Origin: JBBTIS01 sp038059855
GTDB lineage: Bacteria; Elusimicrobiota; Elusimicrobia; JACQPE01
Direction: 5' to 3'
DNA length: 35,308 nt
Assembly: GCA_964357255.1 (NCBI GenBank)
Contig: CAYHKQ010000014.1
Location: forward strand, 1 to 35,308
The position numbers and the translations under genes were made by a program. The notes below the pieces were generated by a model. That model was given only the letters and a program-made list of their open reading frames with translations, was not told where the DNA came from and made no database searches. Shown piece by piece: positions 10,501-20,441 of this stretch (within the stretch, counting starts at the first letter, position 1; each line of letters opens with the position of its first letter).

Positions 10501-12155
10501 CAAAGGAAAGATCTCAAGCCCTTTGTTTCGCAAAAAATAAAAACCGAGATTCAGTGGCAAAACCGTGGCGGCCAGAGGGGCGTTATTGATCGCCGGGTTC
10601 TTGTTTGGATCGGAGCCGCCGCTTTAGCCGGCCTCGCGCTGTTTCAACTTTTTTTTAATCCATCGGGGCTTTTGGTTAAAGCGCTTATTTTTCCTGTTAT
10701 CGCTTTGAGTCTTACCTTTCACGAATTTAGTCACGGGATTGTCGCTAAATGGCTCGGAGATAATACTGCTGAACGCGCCGGACGTTTGACGTTAAACCCC
10801 TTAGCCCATCTTGATTTAGTGGGAACAATTTTAATGCTGAGCGTGGGTTTTGGCTGGGCTAAGCCGGTGCCGGTTAATTTTGAAAACCTCAAATACGGCC
10901 GCAAGGGCATGGCTCTAGTGGCCTTGGCCGGCCCAATGGCAAATTTTTTAATCGCGGCTGGGGCCGTCGGAGTTCATTCCCTGCTCGGCCTTTGGACAGT
11001 TTTGCCGGGCGTGGCCAATCTGGCATTTTTTGCCGTCATCGCACTCAATTTGATCCTTGCTGTTTTTAATCTTTTACCGATTGTGCCCTTAGACGGGGGA
11101 CGGATTGCCGCGGGGTTGCTTCCGCGAAAAATTGCTTATGAATACTCCAAGATCGAGCCCTATGGATTTTTTGCAGTCATGCTTTTGGTAATGAGCGGAA
11201 TTCTTGCCCCGGTTTTTACCTTGGTGAATTCCTTGGCTCAAGGCCTCATGATGTTGAATCTTGCCAAGTCCCCTGAGTTTCTAGTCCGGTTTTTTTGGAA
11301 ACCGCCATCTCGGTTTGCGGGCCGGTTGTTTAGCGAGATTAAAGACCGTTGGCGCTCTTTAGTCAGCCGCGCCGGTTTTATCGCCTCCCCTGCCAAAGCC
11401 AAACCAGAAATCTCAAACCTTGATCTGCAAGGCAAGCGCCTTATGATTATCGGCTCCGTCAAGGGCCGGGAATTCGTGTTTGAACATTTAAAATCCGCGG
11501 GCGCGCGCGTTGTTTTGGTGGATAACCCAGGCAGTTCCTTCGCCTCTTTGGCCGATGAATTTATCCAAGCGCCCATGACCGATCCCTCCGGCGAATACCA
11601 GGAGGCCAGAAAAATCGTTTTGGATTATGTCCGCCTGCGTCCTATTGACGGACAACCCTGGGTATTTTTTGACAGCAATGTGCTTTTGGGCGCCAAGTTG
11701 CGCCATGATTTAGGGTTTATCACGGACAACGAACTGGATTCGCTTTTGATTGCCAGGGACAAAATCAAAACCCGTGAGTGGATGGTCAAGAAAGGATTTT
11801 TGACCCCGCGTTTCGTCCGTATCGAGCCGGAGGGAAACCTGGTTAAAAAGATCAAAGCCGCGGTGGAGCATACCGGCCTTCCCGCGGTTTTTAAGGTGCC
11901 GAGCGCCGCCGCAGGCAGGGGATACCGCCTCGTCAATTCCTATGAAGAAGCGCTTGAGGCTTATGCCATCCTCCGGCGGGATATTTCTAACTTTTCTTCC
12001 GAGGAAGTCCGCAAGTATTACCCCGAGTTCGTCAATGGAATGGGACCGGTGGTCATTGAAGAGTACATTGGGCAGAAAGACGAGTACCGGGCTTTGGGTA
12101 GCGATGAGTTGGATGCGGACGTTATTTGGCAGGGAGGCAAGACGCGAGGCATTTT
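7532..12155 (+). CDS. Membrane / HAD phosphatase / M50 site-2 protease / ATP-grasp segment of giant protein
   Basis: The frame is open from the gap; the first ATG (7639) lies inside the palindromic repeat peptide WIPAFAGMT and is not a convincing start. Modules in order: (1) several membrane segments, about 7680..8500, with PVNLAYTALGWIGWRNW vaguely like PnuC/PQ-loop transporters (weak). (2) A HAD hydrolase, about 8690..9520, with TDIDDT (Asp codons 8704, 8710), LISDR and LGDSF (Asp 9292), resembling Cof/sugar-phosphate phosphatases. (3) A charged helical region, about 9640..10570. (4) An M50 site-2 protease, about 10600..11280, with HEFSH (10720..10734) and NLLPIVPLDGG (Asp 11092), so the zinc site is complete. 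(5) The first part of an ATP-grasp ligase from about 11425, with the pre-ATP-grasp Rossmann strand KRLMIIGS and VFKVPSAAAGRGY (P-loop-like). It ends in the middle of that domain at the 10-N gap. The link to the next entry is strong. Confidence 0.8.
7621..7640. repeat. Palindromic repeat hairpin read in frame
   Basis: A perfect 8-base inverted repeat, attcccgc / gcgggaat, with a tttc loop, followed by gac. It is translated in the open frame as IPAFAGMT. It is the same kind of element as those at 13727..13804 (also in a coding region) and 26740..26801 (intergenic). Only the right-hand hairpin is clear here, because the left half lies in the damaged sequence near the 10-N gap. Confidence 0.7.
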
Positions 12156-12165
12156 NNNNNNNNNN
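12156..12165. other. Assembly gap (10 N), probably a false gap
   Basis: The left flank ends ggcatttt and the right flank begins catttttatc. Merging the shared catttt removes the Ns and gives continuous codons for R-G-I-F-I-A-D-N. This joins the two halves of one ATP-grasp domain in frame. The simplest reading is a contig overlap too short to be merged. Confidence 0.85.
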
Positions 12166-15100
12166 CATTTTTATCGCGGACAATAAAAAAGTCAGCAATC
12201 AGGACGCGCGGGATTATTTAGATTTTTACCCTTCCAAGCTTCCGGCTAAGGAATACGGCGGAATTCGCGATTATGTGACCCGGTTTTTGAAAGACTATCC
12301 TGACGGGCATTATCATATTGAGTTGATGATGACGCCGGACGGCATACAATTGATCGAAAATAATACCAGGGCCGGCGGCGAGTTGGTGCTGTTGATGTGG
12401 GAGAGCGTTGCCGGGATTAATCTGGTCGAGGCTAATGCCCGGCTGGCATTGGGCCTGCCGGTCCCTGATTACGGTTTGATCCGCAAGACCGATAAGGCCG
12501 GCATTTTTTATCTGATGCTATCGCCGCAAAATGGGCGCATCACAAAACTTGAGGGCTTGCAAGAGGCGGCGCAACAACCGGACGTCAAGCTTATCGTTAA
12601 GAAAAAGGCCGGCGACCTTATTAAGGGCCCGGAGGGCGGCTATGATTACCCTTTCTCTTTGCGTGTTTTTGGAAAAAATCATGCCGAAGCCGAGCGGCGT
12701 CTGAGAGAAATTATTAGCAAGGTTCAATTCGAGGTTGATGGAAAGCCCGTTGACGCTGGTTTGCCATCTAACGCATCTGTTGCCAACCCACAACCCCTAA
12801 CCCCAAGGTTTATCCTGCCAAGGGCTCCGGCCTTCTTTGCGCCGGCCTTTGGACTGATGCATTCGGCGATCGGATCGGGGCTTTTTTGGCTACGGGGTCC
12901 TATGCTCAAAATCATCAAAGCCATGTTCTGGAATAAAGGCGTTTTGGTATTTGCGCTGGCCGCTATGGCGGTGATTGGCATTGACGCGGGCACAAAGCTT
13001 TTGGCTTGGCAGACGTCCAGTCTTGGCGTGACTTATCATGAACGGGCCCACTTGGTTGACGGCGTTCTAAAAATGATCGCGCCCGGGGTCTTGGGGTTTT
13101 TAGGAATCCGCGCGTATCAGGGCTATATTCTGGAAAAGTATCAGAAATTTATTCCGCACTGGAAGAAACTTGGATTGGTGAGCAATGTCTTGATTGGCTC
13201 TGTCTTTGGCGCGGCGCTGGGCATGTCCATTGAACTTGTGTTTTGGGGCGGCGGAAAAGTCATGAACTGGATTCCCTTGGGCACCATTAATTATCCGGTT
13301 ATGGTCATGATGAATCTTGCCGATATTATTTTGTTTTTGGGCGTGTCAATGACCGGCTATTTATTGATGAATTCTACGGCCAGGGTTAAGAATGGCATTG
13401 AAAGCCGTTTTGGTTCGTCTCTCTGGAGCCTTTTGTCCATTGCCGGCATCATGGCCTTGGTTGGGTTTGGGGACATGATTAACGTCTGGTTGGATTATCA
13501 TTCCTGGGAGCGGTGGGCCCTATATTTGTCCTTGCCGTTTTCTTTGGTCGGGACCTTGCTCGGGAAATTAGTTTTGTGGTTCATGAGCGCGCCTAGCCCG
13601 CCGCCAAAATTGGACGATATGACGATTGTAAAAAACGATCGCGCGTCTCCGGAAAAAACGGAACGCGCGATAGTAGTTTCTAAGGGGAAAGCCAAGATGA
13701 AAGTCAATGAGGCGCGCGAATTTTCCGTTATTCCTGCGAAGGCGGGAATTCGGAGTTTCATACTGCCGTTGACGAACTGGATTTCCGTTTTTGCGGGAAT
13801 GACGGGGTTTGAACGGTTGCAAAAATTTTTCACTCGCTTTTCCGACGACCGGCTTTGGGTCGTCATTGCCGCCAAGGATAAGTTCGAGCGAAGCAAAATC
13901 GCCAATTTTGGCGTCGCGATTCATGAGTTTGGCGAGGGTCGGGTGGCCGGGATTGTTTCGCGCGCGGGGCTTGAACGGCTCAAGAAGGCTGGCGTGATTG
14001 TCGAGTCCTTCAAGGCCTTGGACGAGTTCCGGCCCGTGGATTTTCCGGCCGGGGATAAGATTTTTCACGATTACGAGCGCGCGTTGGCCGAGATGCGAAA
14101 AATCGCCCAAGCTAATCCGGAGTTAGTGTCGCTGTTTTCCATCGGCAAGTCCTTGGAGGGCCGCGAACTTTGGACGCTCAGATTTAACACAACGGAAAAG
14201 GACGCCACTCTGAGCAAAAAACCCGGAATTGTATTTTTTGCCAAGCATCATGCCAGGGAACACCTGAGCGCCGAGGTGGCCTTGAAACTCGCGCAGTATT
14301 TAGTGGATCATAAAAACGACCCGGGGATTTCTAAGACGCTGGCGGAACGCGATATTTATATCGGTCCGCAGGTTAATCCCGATGGCTCGGAGTTCGACAT
14401 TGCGACCGGGCGTTATCGCTGGTGGCGCAAGAATCGCAGTCAGAACAAGGACGGCACTCGCGGCGTGGATTTGAATCGCAATTACGGCGGTCCTGGATGG
14501 GGCGGGGATGGCGCTTCCCACGACCCTGGCGACGAAACCTATCATGGCCCTGTTTCTTTTTCCGAGCCGGAAACCCAGGCGGTTCGCGATTTTATTGAGG
14601 CCCGGCCCAATATAAAAGTTCTTCTGACCTATCATTCCTTTAGCGAGCTAATCCTTTATCCCTGGGGCCATAAATACGACCCTATTGAAAATCCCAAGGA
14701 TCGAAAAATTTTTGAAACCATAGCCCGGACCATGGCCAAGGACAACGCTTATACGCCCCAGCCCGCGAGCGATCTTTATTTGGCCTCAGGCGACACCGTG
14801 GACTGGGCTTATGGCAAGAAGGGGATTTATGCCTTCACCGTAGAATTGAGTCCCAAGAGCCTTGGGGGAGGCGGTTTTTACCCTGGACCCAAAATGATCG
14901 AGAAGGCTTTTCAAGACAATCTAGGGCCCGCGCTTTTCCTGATTGACCTGGCGGACAATCCCGAGAAGGTTCTCGAAAAGAAGGATGGCGGCTTGCCGGT
15001 TGCGGGCCTCGCTGTTTTGCCGTTTTTTCTGTCCGGATCGTTCCATTCGGGAGGCGCGCTCTTGGCCGCTTTGGCCGCGGCGATGCTCTTGGGGGCCGGG

Positions 15101-18100
15101 ATTTTTGCGCGACGTCATTTAGCCAGAATTATTCAGTTAGGTCGTTATTTCCGCCTCCGATCAGAGTCGAGGGCAGGCTCCGTCGGGAATGACGCGCAAA
15201 CCTTGGCAATCACCGTAAAGGAACTCAAGCAAGTCCTTGGCGATGGAACGATGACGCCGCGCGGCTTAATTGGGCCCTTCTCCTTCAAGACAAAGAATGG
15301 TCGTTGGGCTAAGGCTCGGTCGGCCGGTCTGGAAGGTTTTCTCTATAGTAAATTCGAGATCGATCGCGCCGGGGAAGCCTCCGGCGAACAGCTCGACGAT
15401 TATTTCGCTTATGTAGACGCTCTCCTGGCTCCCGTAAACTCGGTCCAACCATGGCGCGCGGCCTTTTCCGAGTTGCGGCGCAAGAAACTGCCCGATGCCA
15501 AAAAGAACGAGGAGTTTAATTCTTTGCTGACGACTTTTGTCCGGGAATTAACCGCTCGCCTTCGTCTTGGCGACGATGCGGCTTGGGGCCGGCGTAGTAG
15601 CGCTTATATGATTTTGTCGAGAGCCTACAACCGTTTAAGGCCCGGCAAGAATTTTTTTGACTCCCTGGATGAGGAGGAGCTACGGCGGATTCGAGAGACC
15701 ACACATTCCAATGAGTTATGGCTCATGGACATCTTTGAGATCGGCGAGATCGGCCGATGGGGTTCCGGCGGAGGCTCGCCCTACTCGATCAAGGGGTATC
15801 GGATCAAGACGGAACTCGGCGGAGAGCCGGCGTTCGCGGCGCTCATCGCGCGCGCGCATCGGACGGGATTGCGGATTAAAGTTGATTTTATTCCGAATCA
15901 TACCTCGCTGGACAGCGATATGTTGCGCTCTAAGCCGGAGGCTTTCCTTCATATCGTGCCGCCGCAACATATGAGCGATGAGGAGATTTTAGCCGGCGTG
16001 CCGCGCGAGCCCAATGGCGAGCGCGCGCCGGTCTACCGCCTGGTCAAAACTGATTATTACCTTGAGGACGGCCAAAGGGTCCGCAAGAGAATTTTGGTCC
16101 ATCACCCGCGCACGGACTACGGCGACGTGATGTGGGTGGATTTAGCCCAGATTGATTATAGCCGCCCCGAGGCGCGCGCCTGGCAGACGAGCGAGATGGA
16201 GCGGCTCTTCGCCGGCGGCGTTGATTCGGTTCGTCGGGACATGTCTTATGAGATACTCAACGCCCGTTACTATCACCGTTGGCTGATCATCCTGGAAGCG
16301 GAGTTAGCGGCGACTTCCGTTGGCTGGGCTCGTGAGGAAATCGGACGTATGATCGAGCAATTTAAGGAACGCTGGGCCGCCTTAGGGGGCGCCGAGTTCC
16401 TTGAGGACGCGACCAGCGCAATCAAGGCGCAAAAATCCGATGCGGTCATGATTGACGAGGCCTATTCTAATACTAACGAGTTGAGCCGCTCCGGTTCCGA
16501 CGGCGTTTACAACAAAAATGACCACGATGTCTCAATGGGGCAGATCGGCCTTTATGACGCGATGGTGAGCCGCGATGCATCCCGCATCCGGACTGCTTTG
16601 CGTAATGTCGCTTTTCGCCGTTGGCAACGAGCAGGCGCCGCGATGATCAATTTTATCGGCACTCATGACGGCGGGGAAGGCAACCCTGTTGACAAGTTCG
16701 GCCGGCACTTTAAGGCCGCGGTTTTGACCGCGTTGCTGTTGCGCCCGATTCTTCTTTATAACGGTTTAGAGATGGGCGTCGGACAAAGAGAGAACCTTAT
16801 CGGCGATTTGTCGAAATCCGTTGACACGCAGAAGGCGATCCCCTTTGACATCCCCGTTAAGATCAATTGGGAAAAAGCCAATACGGCTAATCAGGCCTTC
16901 CTTAAATTTGTGCTCCAGAAGGGGGCCGAGCATCAGGAGCTTTTGGATTATGGGGCGATGGAGGTGTTGCAACCGCAGGAGGAATCCGCAATTGTCGCCT
17001 GGACGGCCGGATTTTCTTTTCCCGAGCAGAATTTACCGAGGCGCGCGCGGGCGCTTCTCTTAGCGGCAAATTGGTCTGAGCATCGCTCGATCGGGGTGTT
17101 TCGGATGGACAAGCCGGTTTTGGCGTCCTTCGGCGCTTTCGAGCCCAAAGAGGGCGTCCATTATGTGTTGAGCGACTATGCTAATCTCGCCGCGGACGGC
17201 TCGCCGGTTCGCTATGAACGTTCCGGACGAGAGCTTATCAATGGGCTTTACATCGAACTCGAGCCCGGCGGAGTTCATTTGTTCGAGATCAGCGAGCTAG
17301 AGGGAGAGGGTGAAGAAAAGAGCGCTTCTCATTCGCTTCTTCCTAGGGGAGGCGGGCAAACCCGGCAAGAATTTATCGCTGGGCACATTAGGGCAGAGGC
17401 CGCGGTCCGTCGTTTCTTTGGCGCCACTTGGGACACTTGGACCCAGCGGCTCACGGTTTGGGCGATCGCTCCGTTCACGGCGCTTCAGTTACCGCAGATC
17501 GTCAAGAACGTGTCAAATTTAATTTCCGGCAATCACGAGGCGCTTTCGATTTTGCCCTGGCTCGGGTATTCGACCGGTATCATCGCCAACATGTCGCTTC
17601 TTTCCTATTTTGTCTCGAAGAAGGAGAAAAGCGCTTCGCGGGTGCAGGCGGCCGGCGTGATAACGAGCGCGCTTGTGCTCGCGCAGATATTTCTTGCCGG
17701 TTTTATGCCGGTCGCGGCGTTTTGGGTCGCAATGCCCTTGATTGCCGCGGGCTTGGCGCTCAATTATTTCCATTTTAAGGATAAACTGCCCTCGAGAACT
17801 TGGGCGGTCTGGTCGAAGGCGACTGCGTTGTTGGGCTTGGCCGTCTTGCCGCAAGTCCTGTGGTCCACCTTCGCCCCTGCGGCCATGGCTTCTTTATGGC
17901 CGCTCGTCATCGCCGCCGGCCTTGGCCTGGCGCTATTGGCGTTGGACTCACGCGGTAAATTGCCGCTCGGGCTTAAGAATACCTGGGGCGCCCTTTCGGC
18001 GTGGACGGCGACTTTGTTGTTCATGTATGGTCCCGTGGCGCAGTTAATGAATAATGCCGAAAATCCGGCAGGGATGGCGGGCATCTCGGCGCCGACGTTG

Positions 18101-18328
18101 ATGCTGGCCATGGGGGGAAATCTTCTGATGTTGCCTAGAGCCATGTTTATCAAGAATCTGATTTGGTTTACCGGTAGCGCCTGGGCCGTTCTTGGAGGCT
18201 GGGTGGTTCTGCTCGGCATGCATAGCGCCGGCTTGCTGGCGGGTTATCTCTTTTGGCCCGCGACCGTTTTTATTCCAGCGTATTTGTTGTTTGTCTATAT
18301 TCTGGGAAAAGCGAGCGCTGGACAGTGA
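12166..18328 (+). CDS. ATP-grasp / LspA-like / M14 carboxypeptidase / GH13 / MEX1-like segment, C-terminus of giant protein
   Basis: About 2,050 codons, open from the gap. Modules in order: (1) the rest of the ATP-grasp ligase, with IELM and LIENNTRAGGE (about 12318..12383), like carnosine-synthase/L-amino-acid ligases. (2) A signal peptidase II-like membrane domain, about 12940..13380: GIDAGTK, then GAALGMSIEL and NLAD; the first catalytic Asp of LspA is Glu here (codon 13232), the second Asp is kept (13322). (3) An M14 zinc carboxypeptidase, about 14070..14970: HHARE (His 14249, Glu 14258), DLNRNYG, TYH (His 14633), FTVEL (Glu 14843), all intact. (4) A membrane stretch. (5) GH13, about 15560..17290: VDFIPNH, RRDMSY (nucleophile Asp 16238), IDEAY (acid Glu 16457), GTHD (Asp 16667), all intact. 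(6) A PQ-loop-like membrane domain, about 17400..18318, with LPQIVKN, then PVAQL, GNLLMLPRAMFIKN and IWFTGSAWA, resembling the plant maltose exporter MEX1. The stop overlaps the next gene. Confidence 0.85.
13727..13804. repeat. Palindromic repeat element inserted in frame in coding sequence
   Basis: An element of about 78 bases (26 codons) that begins near gttattcctgcgaaggcggg and ends gcgggaatgacg. The first hairpin, attcctgc / gcgggaat, has a gaag loop (13730..13749, one G-T pair). A second, weaker hairpin closes the right end (about 13780..13800). It is translated as VIPAKAGI ... SVFAGMT in the linker between the LspA-like and M14 domains. Its length is a multiple of three and it keeps the frame open. 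Confidence 0.75.
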
Positions 18329-19584
18329 ATAGTAAGCGGAAAATAATCAACAGTTTTCAGTATTGTTTACTTCTCTTTTGCGCGGCCTGTCAACAGCCGT
18401 CGCCCGATGGAATGACCGTGGTTCGTTATCTCGCCAACCCCGACGTAGGCGGGTTTTCTAAGGAGATTATCAAGGACTTCGAGGCTAAGAATTCGGACAT
18501 TCGCGTCGAGATGGTCGAGGGCCCCTCGGCCACCAACACGCGCGAGGATATGTACGCGGCCTCCTTTATGGCCAAGGAGGAGACTTATGACCTAGTTTAC
18601 ATGGACGTGGCCTGGTTGCCCAAGTTCGCGGCTCAGGGGTGGCTCAGTCCGCTTGACGATCTTTTTGCCAAAGAAGATCAAGACGAATTTTTACCCGGCG
18701 ATATCGCAGGGTCCCGTTACCAGGGCAGGATTTATCGGCTCCCGATCCAGTCGGACGGCGGGATGCTTTATTATCGCAAGGACCTGCTGGCCGCCAAGGG
18801 CATCGAGCCCCCCGCCACTTGGGATGAGCTTGTCGCCGCCGCGAAAAAAATCCAATCGCCTCCGGAATTATGGGGCCTGGTGTTCCAAGGCAAGCAGTAT
18901 GAGGGCCTGGTCTGCGTGTTCCTTGAGTTGGTCTGGGGCAACGGCGGCGGCTTGATTAACGAAAAAGATGAGGTCCTGATTGACCGGCCCGAGGCCGTTG
19001 AGGCTTTGCGCCGGCTCGTTGACGCGATCCACGCCGACAAGATCGCTCCCAAGGGCGTGCTTACCTTCCAAGAGGAAGAGGCGCGACATATGTTTCAGGA
19101 GGGCAAGGCCGTGTTCATGCGCAACTGGCCTTACGCCTGGAACCTTCTAGAAGGCTCTCAATCCCCGGTTAAGGACAAGGTCGCTATTATGCCGATGGTT
19201 CATGGCAAAGGCGGAAAAAGCGCCGCGACTTTAGGCGGCTGGGGTTATGGGATTTCCGCGTTTTCAAAGAATCGCCAAGCCGCTTGGAGGTTCATGCAGT
19301 TCGCGGCTAAGCCGGAGAATCAGAAGATCGCTTTTTTTAAGGGCGGCATTCTCCCGACGCGGCGGTCCTTGTTCGAGGATGCCGAGGTTCTCAAGGCAAG
19401 TCCTCACATGAGGGAATTGGGTAAGGTGTTGAGCGCCGCGCGCGCTCGCCCGGTTCATCCCCGCTACGCCCAGATTTCCGACGTCATCCAACTCCACGTC
19501 AGCGCCGCCCTGTCCAAACAATCCGAACCCCAAGCCGCTCTCACCGCGGCCGCCCAAGAGATTCGTAAAATTTTGAAGCGCTGA
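18325..19584 (+). CDS. Carbohydrate ABC transporter substrate-binding lipoprotein
   Basis: A family 1 extracellular solute-binding protein of 419 residues. I choose the GTG at 18325 because it gives a 4-base GTGA overlap with the stop of the giant gene and puts a short signal peptide at the N-terminus: basic NSKRK, a hydrophobic core, then LLFCAAC with Cys22 as the likely lipidated residue. The -3 position is Cys, not the usual Leu, so the lipobox is not ideal. The mature part has the normal look of CUT1 sugar-binding proteins: KEIIKDFEAKN, YDLVYMDVAWLPKFAAQGWL, ATWDELVAAAKKI and LGGWGYGISAFSKN. It should deliver a sugar to the two permeases encoded next. The specificity is not visible; maltodextrin is suggested only by the upstream GH13 and MEX1-like domains. 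The open frame extends upstream to 18253, but that part lies within the giant gene. Confidence 0.88.
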   Translation: MNSKRKIINSFQYCLLLFCAACQQPSPDGMTVVRYLANPDVGGFSKEIIKDFEAKNSDIRVEMVEGPSATNTREDMYAASFMAKEETYDLVYMDVAWLPKFAAQGWLSPLDDLFAKEDQDEFLPGDIAGSRYQGRIYRLPIQSDGGMLYYRKDLLAAKGIEPPATWDELVAAAKKIQSPPELWGLVFQGKQYEGLVCVFLELVWGNGGGLINEKDEVLIDRPEAVEALRRLVDAIHADKIAPKGVLTFQEEEARHMFQEGKAVFMRNWPYAWNLLEGSQSPVKDKVAIMPMVHGKGGKSAATLGGWGYGISAFSKNRQAAWRFMQFAAKPENQKIAFFKGGILPTRRSLFEDAEVLKASPHMRELGKVLSAARARPVHPRYAQISDVIQLHVSAALSKQSEPQAALTAAAQEIRKILKR

Positions 19585-20441
19585 TGAAATTTTTGCCGCT
19601 CAACCGCTGTTCTTTGCGGCCGGGAGCGATTCAGTGGCTTTACGCGGCTCCGGCGTTGGCGATGATGGCGCTAATCAACGCCGTGCCTATAGGCCAGACC
19701 TTTTATCTGAGCCGTGATTTCTCCAGGCTCGTTTCGGATGGCCGGCTTGCCACGGTTTTATGGAACACCGGCGTGTTTACTTTCTGGACCGTTTCGTTTG
19801 AGCTGGTCCTGGGCCTGGCAATCGCCCTGCTTTTGACGCGCCCGTTCCGGGGCCGCGGCTTTGTCCGCGCCGCGGTCTTGATTCCGTGGGCCCTTCCAAC
19901 CGCAGTCATGGCGATGGCATGGCGATGGATATTCAATTCTGAATACGGTGTCCTGGGGGACCTGCTTTACCGCGCCCATCTCTCGGCCACGCCGCAGATT
20001 CCCTGGCTTGCGTCCCCGGGACTCGCGATGTTCGCCTGTATTCTGGCCGACGTTTGGAAGACGACCCCTTTTATGGCCATTCTGCTCATGAGCGGTTTGG
20101 CCGTCATTCCCAAGGACCTTTATGAGGCGGCGGACATTGACGGAGCCGGCCCAGTGCGACAATTTTTTTTGATCACCTTGCCCTTGCTTATGCCTACGAT
20201 CACACTCGCGGCGCTTTTTCGCGCGATTCAATCCTTCGGCGTCTTTGACCTTATATGGGTTTTAACCGGAGGCGGGCCGGGCGGGAGGACCCAGATGATC
20301 GCCCTGTACGTTTATGACACTGTTTTCCGCTACCAGGATATCGGCTACGGTTGCACGCTCACCTTGGTCATGGCAAGCTGTTTGTTTGCGTTTGCGGGTG
20401 GTATGCATCTCCTGTTGCGGCGCCGAAGGGGCGAGCAATGA
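19584..20441 (+). CDS. Sugar ABC transporter permease, MalF/UgpA type
   Basis: 285 residues. The ATG at 19584 uses the last base of the upstream stop (TGATG), a coupling arrangement. It is an inner-membrane protein of about six helices. The binding-protein-dependent transport EAA loop, EAADIDGAGP followed by LITLPLLMP (from residue 181), contacts the ATPase. The short form, without MalF's long N-terminal extension, is usual for CUT1 permeases such as UgpA. The C-terminus RRRRGEQ is basic and cytoplasmic. The next gene overlaps by ATGA. It works with the second permease, the binding lipoprotein and the ATPase as one importer. Confidence 0.92.
   Translation: MKFLPLNRCSLRPGAIQWLYAAPALAMMALINAVPIGQTFYLSRDFSRLVSDGRLATVLWNTGVFTFWTVSFELVLGLAIALLLTRPFRGRGFVRAAVLIPWALPTAVMAMAWRWIFNSEYGVLGDLLYRAHLSATPQIPWLASPGLAMFACILADVWKTTPFMAILLMSGLAVIPKDLYEAADIDGAGPVRQFFLITLPLLMPTITLAALFRAIQSFGVFDLIWVLTGGGPGGRTQMIALYVYDTVFRYQDIGYGCTLTLVMASCLFAFAGGMHLLLRRRRGEQ

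Noticed and set aside
12156..12186. Frameshifted or pseudogene ATP-grasp
   Set aside because: The break coincides exactly with the Ns and disappears when the six-base overlap is merged, so an assembly cause is more likely than mutation.
13498..14110. Long overlapping - strand open frames around the palindromic repeat
   Set aside because: They oppose the LspA-like/M14 region with intact motifs. Part of their length comes from the repeat, which is open in several frames on both strands.
20351..20437. Upstream extension of the second permease
   Set aside because: It would overlap the first permease by 90 bases; the ATG at 20438 gives the usual ATGA overlap and a normal N-terminus.
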